Shown: positions 50,022 to 58,348, numbered from the stretch's first letter. The stretch is 64,000 bases of DNA from Ruminococcus sp. (GCA_013911065.1 JACERV010000010.1:1-64000), one strand, 5' to 3'. Made by a program: numbers and translations. Notes: generated by a model from the sequence alone, not told the origin.

Positions 50022-51305
50022 ATGGATAGAATTATATTTCACATAGATGTAAACAGTGCGTTTTTATCTTGGGAGAGTGCATATCGTATACACCACTTAG
50101 GCGGCACGTTGGACCTGCGTGATATTCCCTCCGCAATAGGCGGGGATGTTGCTATGAGGCATGGAATTATTCTGGCCAAGAGCATCCCTGCTAAACCGTA
50201 TGGTATTAAGACAGGTATGACAATTGTAGAAGCAAGACAAAAATGTCCTAAGTTATATTTAGCCCCTCCGAATTATTCGCTATATCAACGATGTTCCAAT
50301 GCATTTTTAAGTATACTAAGAGAATATACACCGGACACTGAGGTGTATTCGATTGATGAATCGTTTTTAGATATGACAACGACTGTGCATTTATTCGGAG
50401 AACCCGTAGAAGTAGCGCATATGATAAAAGACAGAATACGAAATGAACTTGGATTTACGGTCAACGTAGGTATTTCATCCAATAAGCTGCTGGCAAAGAT
50501 GGCCTCTGAATTCCGAAAACCAGATTTAGTGCATACACTGTTCCCGGAGGAGATAGAGACTAAAATGTGGCCGTTACCAGTTTCGGAGCTGTTTTTTTGT
50601 GGACGCGCGACAACTAAAAAACTTTTAAATATGGGAATTAATACAATTTCTGATTTGGCACATACTGATATAGAGTTGCTAAAAAGCCATTTGAAAAAAC
50701 AAGGGGAAATTATGTGGGCTTTTGCTAACGGATTGGACTTTTCGTCCGTAGTATCGGAGACTCCGGCACAAAAAGGATACGGGAATTCTACGACCACACC
50801 CTATGATGTAACAGATATCGAAACGGCTCAGAAAGTGCTACTGGCTTTATGCGAAACAGTAGCTGCCCGATTGCGTAAGGATAACTTTCAGGCGCAGGTC
50901 ATTTCACTAGGTATCAAAAGTTTCGATTTGAAGTATAATAGTCATCAAATGATTATGAAGAATCCTACTAACATTACTATTGAATTATATCATTATTCCT
51001 GTCGATTATTTGCGGAGTTATGGGATAAGCATACACCAATAAGGCATTTAGCAGTACACACAACTTCACTGTTGCCCGGTAAGGCATTACGACAAATGGA
51101 TCTTTTCGACATTACTGATTATGCGAGATTAGAAACAGTTGATAAGACAATAGACAGCATCAGATTTCGGTATGGGAACGATGCTGTAAAACGGGCTATA
51201 TTTGCGAATACATTTAATACTAAACGGCGATTAATAGACCATATGGAAGGTGGTGTCTCACGAGAGAAACGGACTGTTGACTATTCTGAGCTAAAGGTCG
51301 TTTAA
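50022..51305 (+). CDS. Y-family DNA polymerase (UmuC/DinB-like)
   Basis: 427 residues; ATG 50022 is preferred over an upstream ORF start because AAAGGAGGGAATG lies before it. Catalytic motifs: IIFHIDVNSAFLSWE at 3-17 and YSIDESFLDM at about 108-117, giving the metal-binding Asp/Asp-Glu set. The C-terminal part has a clamp-binding motif QMDLFD near 365. It copies damaged DNA at low fidelity. First gene of an SOS operon with two following genes; phages carry these to survive or mutate under DNA damage. Confidence 0.9.
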   Translation: MDRIIFHIDVNSAFLSWESAYRIHHLGGTLDLRDIPSAIGGDVAMRHGIILAKSIPAKPYGIKTGMTIVEARQKCPKLYLAPPNYSLYQRCSNAFLSILREYTPDTEVYSIDESFLDMTTTVHLFGEPVEVAHMIKDRIRNELGFTVNVGISSNKLLAKMASEFRKPDLVHTLFPEEIETKMWPLPVSELFFCGRATTKKLLNMGINTISDLAHTDIELLKSHLKKQGEIMWAFANGLDFSSVVSETPAQKGYGNSTTTPYDVTDIETAQKVLLALCETVAARLRKDNFQAQVISLGIKSFDLKYNSHQMIMKNPTNITIELYHYSCRLFAELWDKHTPIRHLAVHTTSLLPGKALRQMDLFDITDYARLETVDKTIDSIRFRYGNDAVKRAIFANTFNTKRRLIDHMEGGVSREKRTVDYSELKVV

Positions 51306-51328
51306 GTTAGAAAAAGAAGGTGAATTTT

Positions 51329-51637
51329 ATGGGAATGGGTATCGGCATTAATGAATCACTTCCAGATGAAGGAGTTATTACAGGAAAGCAAGAGCCTGTT
51401 GCTTGTAGCGTATGGTTCACGAGTACCGGAAGAATCATGCCAAAAATAATGAAGTATAAGGAAACGGATGGAGAGATTGTTACTGTAAACCAAATTCACG
51501 TGATTTCATCTGCCAAGAAAAACTATTGTGGAATACCAACTATAGAGTTTCAGTGTGAATCTACAATAGGAAGATATTCAACAAGATTTCGGCTGTATTA
51601 TTATGTAGAAAAACAAGAATGGAAAGTAATGTGGTAG
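51329..51637 (+). CDS. Small protein of the SOS operon
   Basis: 102 residues from ATG 51329 (AAGAAGGTGAATTTT in front). MGMGIGINESLPDEGVITGKQ then beta-rich EIVTVNQIHVISSAKKNYCG and STRFRLYYYVEKQEWKV. Genes of this size often follow Y-family polymerases in Lachnospiraceae and phages, but I cannot name a domain. The gap to the polymerase is 23 bases, so they are co-transcribed. Confidence 0.65.
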   Translation: MGMGIGINESLPDEGVITGKQEPVACSVWFTSTGRIMPKIMKYKETDGEIVTVNQIHVISSAKKNYCGIPTIEFQCESTIGRYSTRFRLYYYVEKQEWKVMW

Positions 51638-51659
51638 ATAAAAGGGGAGAGGATAAAAT

Positions 51660-52250
51660 ATGTGCGGACGCTACTATGTTGACGATGAAACTGCAAAGGA
51701 AATAGAGCGGATAATCCGGAACCTGGATAAACGTTTAAAGGCAGCTCCAAAGTATGGGGAGATATACCCAACAAATAATGTTATGGTGCTGCAGGGGGAG
51801 AACGAAAAGGCTATACTATCCGATATGATTTGGGGATTTCCTCAATATCAAAGAAAGGGTGTAATAATCAATGCCAGATCTGAAACGGCATTGGATAAAA
51901 GAATGTTTTCAAAGATTACCAGGAACCATAGATGTTTAATACCGGCAAGAGGATTTTATGAATGGGATAAAACTAAAAATAAAATTGCGTTTGAAAGGCC
52001 GGACAAGCAAGTTATGTTGTTGGCGGGGATTTGGAACACGTATGGTTTGGATAGGCGATTTGTTATACTGACAACTGATGCAAATGATTCCATGAAACAG
52101 ATTCATGACAGAATGCCGCTGATTGTGGAGAAAAATGAAATGGAAACATGGTTGCATGATGATAATAGTGTTGATTTTCTTCTGCATAAACAACCTTTAG
52201 AATTAAATATTGTATCAGGCGGGGCCCAACAGACCCTTGACTTGCAATAG
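51660..52250 (+). CDS. SRAP/YedK-family abasic-site DNA-protein crosslinking protein
   Basis: 196 residues; ATG 51660 with AAAAGGGGAGAGG in front. It begins MCGRYY: Cys2, exposed after Met removal, covalently traps abasic sites in single-stranded DNA. Other family marks are NARSET, RCLIPARGFYEWD and HDRMPLIV (catalytic His and Glu). HMCES/YedK proteins shield replication forks. Together with the Y-family polymerase this makes a phage-borne damage-tolerance operon. Confidence 0.92.
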   Translation: MCGRYYVDDETAKEIERIIRNLDKRLKAAPKYGEIYPTNNVMVLQGENEKAILSDMIWGFPQYQRKGVIINARSETALDKRMFSKITRNHRCLIPARGFYEWDKTKNKIAFERPDKQVMLLAGIWNTYGLDRRFVILTTDANDSMKQIHDRMPLIVEKNEMETWLHDDNSVDFLLHKQPLELNIVSGGAQQTLDLQ

Positions 52251-52282
52251 CCCGGTTTTCAATAGAATTCCGGGCTGTTTTT
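52249..52282 (+). terminator. Terminator of the SOS operon
   Basis: AGCCCGG and CCGGGCT form a perfect 7-bp stem, followed by GTTTTTAG. It overlaps the stop codon of the SRAP gene. Confidence 0.85.
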
Positions 52283-52334
52283 AGTTAGTGAGATGTGGTA
52301 TTATCATTTATATATACAGAGAGGATAATACTTA

Positions 52335-52541
52335 ATGAACATAGAATCGAACATAACACCATATGTCCAATACGAGTCATACGAGACATGGCTGTTATAT
52401 GAAGAATTTAAAAATATCCCCGGGAACCTCATGGACGTCAGCCCTGAGCCGGGAACGATATTAAGCACAGAAATGATGCATAACATACTTAATGCAGCCT
52501 ACAGACTTACAGGGCGTAATGATATGACTGTCACGCATTAA
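52335..52541 (+). CDS. Small phage hypothetical protein
   Basis: 68 residues; ATG 52335 after AGAGAGGATAATACTTA. MNIESNITPYVQYESYETWLL is followed by polar and helical residues. No family. A TATTAT about 35 bases upstream may be part of a promoter. It lies in the right-end accessory region. Confidence 0.5.
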   Translation: MNIESNITPYVQYESYETWLLYEEFKNIPGNLMDVSPEPGTILSTEMMHNILNAAYRLTGRNDMTVTH

Positions 52542-52578
52542 ATAGTAATCTCAGTTACACATGGCAGGAGGTGATTTT

Positions 52579-53049
52579 ATGATATTAACATGTATAGAAT
52601 GTAATCACGATGTTAGTGACAAAGCGGATAGCTGCCCGAACTGCGGTTGTCCAGTTTCAGAAATAATTGCCAATATCAAGTCGGAAAACATTGTGACGAT
52701 AAACGGCAAGCAACATGATTTATCATGGTTTGTAAAAAACATGTGTGACCCAAAGGAAGACATGGTGCAGTATTACGGTAGGGTAGGTTTGTTGAGTCGT
52801 AGAACAAATATAAGTCCTAGGGATGCAGGAGCAATTTGTGATCATATTAGAGAGCATGGATACCCACAAAAAGAGTATAATTGTGAAGCATATTATAGGA
52901 AGCGCCCAAGCACACAAAATAATCGTGGACCAAAATGCCCTATTTGCCATTCCACGAACATTCAAAGACAGAAAGTGCGTATCAAAGGAAGTTTACAGGT
53001 GGATGGTTTAAAATCATTCGAATGCTCAAGGTGCGGGTATGAGTGGTAG
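52579..53049 (+). CDS. Zinc-ribbon protein at the right prophage end
   Basis: 156 residues; ATG 52579 after GCAGGAGGTGATTTT. An N-terminal zinc ribbon (CIECNHDVSDKADSCPNCGC) and a C-terminal one (CPICHSTNIQRQ, CSRCGYEW) enclose a helical middle with HDLSWFVKNMCDP. Double zinc-ribbon proteins of this style are common cargo in Clostridial phages; they may bind RNA polymerase or nucleic acid. It is the last phage gene, 100 bases from the right attachment site. Confidence 0.7.
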   Translation: MILTCIECNHDVSDKADSCPNCGCPVSEIIANIKSENIVTINGKQHDLSWFVKNMCDPKEDMVQYYGRVGLLSRRTNISPRDAGAICDHIREHGYPQKEYNCEAYYRKRPSTQNNRGPKCPICHSTNIQRQKVRIKGSLQVDGLKSFECSRCGYEW

Positions 53050-53097
53050 AAGGCAAGATATTTCTGCCGAGCGCGACGCCAAGATTGCCATCTCTGC

Positions 53098-53117
53098 AAC
53101 CCCTTAAGCGGGTTTCT
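53098..53117 (+). terminator. Short hairpin at the right phage end
   Basis: AACCC pairs with GGGTT, followed by TCTTCT. Weak, but it lies just before the attachment site where it would limit plus-strand reading into the antisense of cotJ. Confidence 0.45.
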
Positions 53118-53123
53118 TCTATA

Positions 53124-53156
53124 TTATAGGTTTTTACTATCCGGTCCCCCGAACTG
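53124..53156. other. Right prophage attachment site
   Basis: Phage arm TTATAGGTTTTT (53124-53135), then ACTATCCGGT and the crossover CC (53146-53147), then host CCCGAACTG. The arm is the exact inverted match of the left arm AAAAACCTATAA, so circularisation forms a symmetrical 46-bp attP. Confidence 0.85.
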
Positions 53157-53237
53157 TGTAATAATGATTTGGGCAATTTCAGGATTGGTCTGCGTGATTT
53201 TTACTGGGTACTGCAGTCGTTTTTCATAACTCCACAT
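53124..53237 (-). pseudogene. cotJC: cotJC, 5' part (codons 1-33 plus four phage codons)
   Basis: ATG 53237 follows GGAGGATGC in the cotJB stop region. The first 33 codons (MWSYEKRLQYPVKITQTNPE ... FGGPD) are the conserved start of CotJC. Phage DNA then adds Ser-Lys-Asn-Leu and a TAA that belongs to the attP arm. In the lysogen only this 37-residue peptide can be made. On the same strand and in phase, codon 34 continues at 8276. Excision by the adjacent serine integrase would give intact CotJC. Confidence 0.9.
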
Positions 53238-53240
53238 ATA

Positions 53241-53510
53241 TTAGCATCCTCCTTCCTGCCATGGCCATGGCTCATTAATCCAGTTCCATTTATCGGAACA
53301 TGAGTAAACGGCGGTATCAATTGTAAGAGGTCCAAAACGTGCGGCATATTCTTTCAATGCCTCATTTCTCATGCGGCTGTGTTCACGAAAATAGGCAAGT
53401 GCGTCTTCGTCACATGGATGGGTATCCAAAAAGAGTTTCACATCGTCTACAGCAAAACTTACAGCGTTTATGTGATCAAATAATTCTTTTTTGCTTAGGC
53501 GTTCGCTCAT
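53241..53510 (-). CDS. cotJB: Spore coat protein CotJB
   Basis: 89 residues. LSKKELFDHINAVSFAVDDVKLFLDTHP, then YAARFGPLTID and WNWINEPWPWQ, are the family marks of CotJB. It is made in the mother cell under sigma-E in Bacillus and goes into the coat with CotJA and CotJC. ATG overlaps the cotJA stop by 4 bases; cotJC starts 4 bases after its stop. Coding is intact. Confidence 0.93.
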   Translation of the reverse strand: MSERLSKKELFDHINAVSFAVDDVKLFLDTHPCDEDALAYFREHSRMRNEALKEYAARFGPLTIDTAVYSCSDKWNWINEPWPWQEGGC

Positions 53511-53869
53511 CGATTACAGCCTCCTCTCCCATAAAACGGTTTATAGAGGTCTTCAAAAATAGTGCCCATTCTTAATGCATTACAAGGTTTACACAGATTA
53601 CGCCACTTCTGCCATGGTACATAAGCCATAGCAATTGGCAGATCTTCTAATACATCATAGCGGCATTCACATTGTTCCGGTTTTTTGTTTTTTGGCATTT
53701 CGCGTTCCGGTACGCGGCATTCGCATGATTCTGACGCACGGCGCTGTTGGTCCCCACACGGTGCCTGGACAGGTTCAGGGCGGCAGTTATTATTAACCGG
53801 CATGGGGCGGCAGCCATTATTAAAATTCATCTGCCTGCCATAGCGCATATTGTTTTGGTAGTTCGCCAT
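53507..53869 (-). CDS. cotJA: Spore coat-associated protein CotJA
   Basis: 120 residues; ATG 53869 after GGAAGGAGATATCGCAA. The first about 70 residues are Asn/Cys/Pro-rich and poorly conserved (MANYQNNMRYGRQMNFNNG); the C-terminal end LPIAMAYVPWQKWRNL ... IFEDLYKPFYGRG is the CotJA domain. It needs CotJC for coat deposition in Bacillus, so the split cotJC would matter for it. No sigma-E promoter can be fixed with confidence upstream; CATAATAT (minus strand, near 53916) is only a partial -10 match. Confidence 0.9.
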   Translation of the reverse strand: MANYQNNMRYGRQMNFNNGCRPMPVNNNCRPEPVQAPCGDQQRRASESCECRVPEREMPKNKKPEQCECRYDVLEDLPIAMAYVPWQKWRNLCKPCNALRMGTIFEDLYKPFYGRGGCNR

Positions 53870-53978
53870 TTGCGATATCTCCTTCCAATCTTACTTACAG
53901 TATTATATTATGGAAGAAAATTAAAAAGGTTCCTCTTTACATTTTGGTAAATGTCATATATAATAGGAAAAGTGAGAG

Positions 53979-54053
53979 CGGGGTGTGGCTCAGTTTGGTT
54001 AGAGTGCACGGCTGGGGGCCGTGAGGTCGCAGGTTCGAATCCTGTCACCCCGA
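53979..54053 (+). tRNA. tRNA-Pro (anticodon GGG)
   Basis: Cloverleaf: acceptor CGGGGTG/CACCCCG, D-arm GCTC...GAGT-type, anticodon stem CACGG/CCGTG with loop CTGGGGG (anticodon GGG, reading CCC and CCU), T-arm GCAGG TTCGAAT CCTGT. Discriminator A; CCA is not encoded. Seven T residues follow as terminator. Host gene, not the phage attachment site. Confidence 0.92.
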
Positions 54054-54243
54054 TTTTTTTCGTCCGTTCTTCACTTTTCACATCGTTCTTCTATTCGCAT
54101 ATTTTATGTCAGAGAATCCACTTTAAATTCATCAAATATATTTATTATATAATAGGAAACATTATCGCTAAAAGTCTATATTTTTATGTGAACTGTGATG
54201 GAAAATATAGTTGAAAGATAAATTTATGTAAAGGACTTAAAAG

Positions 54244-54687
54244 ATGAATTGTCAAATAAAGAGATTTAGTGAATTAACAACGAAAGAACTATATGAGATA
54301 TTAAAAGTGAGAGCCGAAGTTTTTATTGTAGGACAGAATTGTGTATTTCAAGATTTAGATTCAAAAGATGAAGTGTCTTATCATTTGTTTTTAGAAGATA
54401 ATAGTGAGATAGCGGCCTATTTAAGGATTTTGCCAAAAGGCATAGCACACCCGGAAGCAGCAATAGGAAGGGTGCTGACAAAAGAGGCCTATAGAAAAAA
54501 GGGATTGTCAAGAGAAATCGTTCAAAAAGCAATAGATTTTATTACAGATACTCTGGAAGAAAAGGAGATCAGGATTTCTGCACAGGCATATCTTCAAGAA
54601 TTTTATAAGGGTTTTGGATTTGAGGCAATATCTGACATCTATTTATATGAGGGGATAGAGCATGTTGAAATGCTGTATCAAAAATAG
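54244..54687 (+). CDS. GNAT-family acetyltransferase (ElaA-like)
   Basis: 147 residues; ATG 54244 after AAAGGACTTAAAAG. FSELTTKELYEILKVRAEVF at the start and VGQNCVFQDLD are typical of the ElaA branch; AAIGRVLTKEAYRKKGLSRE is the acetyl-CoA binding loop (RxxGxxG/A form), and FYKGFGFEAIS the C-terminal motif. Acetylates an unknown amine substrate. It stands alone between tRNA-Pro and a terminator. Confidence 0.88.
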   Translation: MNCQIKRFSELTTKELYEILKVRAEVFIVGQNCVFQDLDSKDEVSYHLFLEDNSEIAAYLRILPKGIAHPEAAIGRVLTKEAYRKKGLSREIVQKAIDFITDTLEEKEIRISAQAYLQEFYKGFGFEAISDIYLYEGIEHVEMLYQK

Positions 54688-54708
54688 GATGTATGAGATA
54701 AGTGCAAA

Positions 54709-54752
54709 GAGGCATATGAACAGATAAAATAGTCTGTTTATGTGCCTTTTTT
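54709..54752 (+). terminator. Terminator of the acetyltransferase gene
   Basis: GGCATATGAACAGA pairs with TCTGTTTATGTGCC (one G-T pair), followed by TTTTTTG. Strong. Confidence 0.9.
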
Positions 54753-55024
54753 GCTTTCACTTCATTGCTTGTAAGGCACAGCTTTGTGCATATTATAGTG
54801 AAATTAGGGGGAAATTATCGACTCGTGTATAGAAGTCGTAAAGAAATGAAAATGTTATTGTAAAAAATATACAGAGTAGTATAATGGGAAGGTGGCTTAT
54901 TTGGTTCTAATGACGGCAGGGTATTATAAAGGATACAAATGTTTTGGTATTAGTAACCAAGCCTTACGGGATAGTATATATACCCGGAATAGTCATTACA
55001 TAATGATAAAATAAGAGGTGGGTT
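54753..55024 (+). promoter_or_regulatory. ech operon leader and promoter
   Basis: TTGTAA (54858-54863), a 16-base spacer and TATAAT (54880-54885) form the only good promoter, leaving a leader of about 130 bases. The leader has a possible hairpin before GAGGTGGGTT, the ribosome binding site of echA. No known riboswitch was recognised. 54753-54857 shows a small dyad (CGACTCG...AGTCG) and nothing else. Confidence 0.6.
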
Positions 55025-56944
55025 ATGAGTCTGATTACAGTATTAATTCTATTTCCATTAGCAGCATCCATTATGGTGTACCTTGTTAGAAGAGAGAATA
55101 TCAGGAATACCATCGTAAGAGTGGGTGCGGTGATTACGGCTGGGTTAACATTGGTGACAGCTATTGCATATTTTAACGATGGCTTCCAGCTTTCCGCACA
55201 GGGGACCGAGTTCATAGATATTTGCATGATGGTGGTTGAAGTGTGTCTGGCGGTTTATATTATAGTGACTGGTATTAAAGAAAAAAAATATCTGTTATCT
55301 CTGTTTTCGGTTGCCCAGATTATTTTAATTCTTTGGTTTGAGTTTACTCAGAAGGAAGGAATTGAAGTAGAGACAGGCATCATACTGGACAAACTATCCA
55401 GCGTTATGATTTTAATCATTGGAGTTATTGGGAGTTTGATCTGCATCTATGCAGTGGGATACATGAAGTCTTATCATGTGCACCATACAGAAGTAAAAGA
55501 GAGGAAGTCCTTCTTCTTTGCTGTCCTATTTCTTTTCTTAGCTGCTATGTTTGGACTGGTTTTGAGCAACAACCTGATGTGGATATATTTCTGCTGGGAA
55601 ATTACAACTTTTTGCTCTTATTTGCTGATTGGTTATACAAAGGCGGAGGAAGCGAGAAACAATTCATTGCTTGCGCTGACAATAAATGTAGGCGGCGGAC
55701 TTGCTTTTGCATGTGCAATCGTGATGATTGGCATGAATTTCCGTACATTGGAATTATCTAATTTTATTGCAATGCAGCCGGAAGCTTTAGTACTCGTTCC
55801 TGTACTTTTGCTTTGTCTGGCAGCACTTACAAAGTCAGCGCAGCTTCCATTTTCAGCATGGCTTTTGGGGGCAATGGTTGCACCTACGCCATCATCCGCG
55901 CTGCTGCATTCTGCAACTATGGTAAAAGCAGGTGTATATTTGATTATCAGGCTTGCTCCGCTGTTAGGTGAGACAGTGGTAGGTCGAATCATTACATTAG
56001 TAGGTGCAGTTACATTCCTTGCCTGCTCTTTGATAGCGATTTCTCAGAGAGATGCAAAAAAAGTGCTGGCATATTCTACTATTGCGAATTTAGGGCTGAT
56101 TGTAATATGTGCCAGTGTAGGGACACAGGAATCAATTTGGGCAGCCATTCTACTGGTGATTTTCCATGCTGTTTCAAAATCCTTGTTATTCCTGTCGGTT
56201 GGTTCTATTGAGAATCAGATTGGCAGCAGAAATGTTGAAAAAATGGATATATTGATGAATGTATCAAGAAAACTTGCTGTCTGCATGATTATTGGTATTT
56301 CAGGTATGTTTCTGGCGCCATTTGGTATGTTGATATCAAAATGGGTAGCGATGAAATCTTTTATTGATTCAAGAAATATGATTATTGTGGTTATTCTGTC
56401 TTATGGCAGCGCCGCAACATTATTCTATTGGGGAAAATGGATTGGAAAGCTTGTTTCTAACGGACAGCCAAAAGTGGATGAGCCTCATGGGGGCTTATAC
56501 AAAGATGAAAAAGTCCCTATATTCATTCATGCAGTCATTGTGCTTTTGTCCTGCCTTGCTTATCCGATAATCTCTAAATATGCAATTGTACCATACCTGG
56601 AGAGTACATTTGGGATTAGTGCGTCCACTCCGATTGGCACGGGAGACCAGATTCTCATGGTTCTTATGGTTGTCATGATATGTCTGCTTATTTTAGTACC
56701 TTTAGGCTATATTCCATTAAATATCAGGCCTAAGAGAAGAATTACCCCAATTTATATGGCGGGTGAAAATGCAGGTGATAATGAGAACTTTATTGCTGCC
56801 ACAGGTATAAAACGCAAGAGTGAGATGAGCAACTGGTATATGGAAGGAATATTTGGAAATAAAAATTTAATGCTGTTGAGTAACATTATTTCAATTGTGT
56901 TACTGTGCATTGGTGTATTATTACTAATTGGGAGGTGGGCATAA
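55025..56944 (+). CDS. echA: Ech hydrogenase subunit A (antiporter-like membrane subunit)
   Basis: 639 residues, about 15-17 membrane helices, related to NuoL/MrpA. The conserved core includes LFLFLAAMFGLVLSNNLMWI, WEITTFCSYLLIGY, ALTKSAQLPFSAWLLGAM and APTPSSALLHSATMVKAGVY, with the proton-channel lysines and the WE glutamate. It couples hydrogenase electron transfer to proton or sodium translocation. First of six genes in the exact order echABCDEF; the next gene overlaps the stop (TAATG). Confidence 0.92.
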   Translation: MSLITVLILFPLAASIMVYLVRRENIRNTIVRVGAVITAGLTLVTAIAYFNDGFQLSAQGTEFIDICMMVVEVCLAVYIIVTGIKEKKYLLSLFSVAQIILILWFEFTQKEGIEVETGIILDKLSSVMILIIGVIGSLICIYAVGYMKSYHVHHTEVKERKSFFFAVLFLFLAAMFGLVLSNNLMWIYFCWEITTFCSYLLIGYTKAEEARNNSLLALTINVGGGLAFACAIVMIGMNFRTLELSNFIAMQPEALVLVPVLLLCLAALTKSAQLPFSAWLLGAMVAPTPSSALLHSATMVKAGVYLIIRLAPLLGETVVGRIITLVGAVTFLACSLIAISQRDAKKVLAYSTIANLGLIVICASVGTQESIWAAILLVIFHAVSKSLLFLSVGSIENQIGSRNVEKMDILMNVSRKLAVCMIIGISGMFLAPFGMLISKWVAMKSFIDSRNMIIVVILSYGSAATLFYWGKWIGKLVSNGQPKVDEPHGGLYKDEKVPIFIHAVIVLLSCLAYPIISKYAIVPYLESTFGISASTPIGTGDQILMVLMVVMICLLILVPLGYIPLNIRPKRRITPIYMAGENAGDNENFIAATGIKRKSEMSNWYMEGIFGNKNLMLLSNIISIVLLCIGVLLLIGRWA

Positions 56945-57810
56945 TGCTGCTGGCAATTAAAGTCATTCTAATTATTATTTTAACACCATTAGCCGGGGGG
57001 CTGCTTGCAGGCTTTGACAGAATTATTTCAGCAAGGCTTCAGGGAAGAAAAGGTCCCCCGTTGTTACAGCCTTTTTACGATGTGCTTAAACTTTTACAAA
57101 AGGAAACCATTGAAGTAAATGCATCACATCGTTTTTATGTATATGTATCTCTGCTGTTCATTGTTTTTACAGCTATTGTTATGTTGTTGGGCGGAGATAT
57201 ATTGCTGACAATTTTTGTACTTACACTGGGCTCCATATTCTTTGTTTTTGGAGGATATGCTTCTCAGTCCCCATACAGCGTTATCGGAGCAGAAAGAGAA
57301 CTGCTGCAGATGATGGCATATGAGCCAATGGTATTTATGACTGCTGCAGGGCTGTATTATGTAACCAATACATTTTTTATCAAAGATATCATCAGCAGAG
57401 ATATACCGGCGATTGTATACTTACCTGCAATTTTTCTGGGATTTGTATATATCCTGACCTTTAAATTAAGAAAGTCCCCTTTTGATTTGAGTGTGGGACA
57501 TCATGCACACCAGGAGCTGGTACAGGGGATTTCAACAGAGTATTCAGGAAGGGCACTGGCTGCTATAGAAGTTACCCACTGGTATGAGTCTATTATTGCC
57601 ATGGCTTTTGTATATATCTTTTTTGCTGCGAATAGTGTCATCAGCCATGTAGTTGCACTTATTGTATGCCTGGTTGTATATCTGTTTGAAATTATTGTAG
57701 ATAACTCAACAGTACGTGTAAAATGGCAGATGGCATTGACTTCAGCATGGGTAGTATCAGGAGTCCTTGGAATACTTAATCTTGCGGTCTTGTTTTTCTT
57801 TGAATTCTAG
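56944..57810 (+). CDS. echB: Ech hydrogenase subunit B (NuoH-like)
   Basis: 288 residues; ATG 56944 overlaps the echA stop and follows GGGAGGTGGG. About eight membrane helices. RLQGRKGPPLLQPFYDVLKLLQKE near residue 28-51 and RELLQMMAYEP and RKSPFDLSVGHHAHQELVQG are the NuoH signatures, the last with the acidic loop that touches the hydrogenase arm. It joins the soluble arm to the ion-pumping part. Confidence 0.93.
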   Translation: MLLAIKVILIIILTPLAGGLLAGFDRIISARLQGRKGPPLLQPFYDVLKLLQKETIEVNASHRFYVYVSLLFIVFTAIVMLLGGDILLTIFVLTLGSIFFVFGGYASQSPYSVIGAERELLQMMAYEPMVFMTAAGLYYVTNTFFIKDIISRDIPAIVYLPAIFLGFVYILTFKLRKSPFDLSVGHHAHQELVQGISTEYSGRALAAIEVTHWYESIIAMAFVYIFFAANSVISHVVALIVCLVVYLFEIIVDNSTVRVKWQMALTSAWVVSGVLGILNLAVLFFFEF

Positions 57811-57908
57811 TCAGAGTTTGGCCATAAGGAATCCGGTTTATAGCTGAATGGTAACATAATATCATTATTAGAATAAATCATGTTGTGTTTATTCAGAAAG
57901 CAGGAAAT

Positions 57909-58340
57909 ATGAATTTTAATAAAAAGTCACCGTGGATATTACACTATGACGGTTCCAGCTGTAATGGCTGTGACATAGGAGTTTTGGCCTGCCTTACACC
58001 ATTGTACGATGTGGAACGTTTTGGTGTTATTAATACAGGCAATCCAAGACATGCGGACATTTTACTACTTACCGGAAGCTTGAATGCGCAGAATATCCCG
58101 GTAGTGCAGCAGATTTATGATCAGATGCCTGAGCCCAAAGTAGTTGCGGCAATCGGGATATGTGCTACATCAGGGGGGATTTTTGCAGAGTGTTATAATG
58201 TGGTCGGCGGAGTTGATAAGGTACTGCCGGTTGATGTTTATGTGCCAGGCTGTGCTGCCAGGCCTCAGGCAATTATTGATGGTGTTGTAAAGGCACTTTC
58301 TATATTGGATGAGAAGCAAAATGCTCTGAAAGGAAGGTAG
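57909..58340 (+). CDS. echC: Ech hydrogenase small subunit C (NuoB-like)
   Basis: 143 residues; ATG 57909 after AAAGCAGGAAAT. Ligands of the proximal 4Fe-4S cluster are Cys18 and Cys21 (SSCNGCD), the Cys of GICATSGG and the Cys of PGCAARP. It passes electrons between the 8Fe ferredoxin-like subunit and the NiFe site. It lies 98 bases after echB, the widest gap in the operon apart from the echE-echF insertion. Confidence 0.93.
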   Translation: MNFNKKSPWILHYDGSSCNGCDIGVLACLTPLYDVERFGVINTGNPRHADILLLTGSLNAQNIPVVQQIYDQMPEPKVVAAIGICATSGGIFAECYNVVGGVDKVLPVDVYVPGCAARPQAIIDGVVKALSILDEKQNALKGR

Positions 58341-58348
58341 TGTATAGT

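Larger units (their letters stand above)
8286..53145. mobile_element. Complete temperate siphovirus-like prophage inside cotJC
   Basis: About 44.86 kb bounded by matched half-sites. It carries a serine integrase, a repressor/Cro switch, replication genes, terminase, portal, MuF, protease, scaffold, capsid, connectors, tail tube, tape measure, baseplate, holin and amidase, all apparently intact, so it is probably inducible. Gene polarity is leftward for integrase and cargo (8.3-14.6 kb) and rightward for lytic genes (14.7-53.0 kb). Cargo includes Kiwa-like defence genes, two SLH proteins and an SOS repair operon. Confidence 0.95.

Noticed and set aside
53979-54053. tRNA-Pro as the phage integration site
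   Set aside because: The phage ends are precisely inside cotJC, 830 bases away, no tRNA fragment duplicates at the left end, and the enzyme is a serine, not a tyrosine, integrase.
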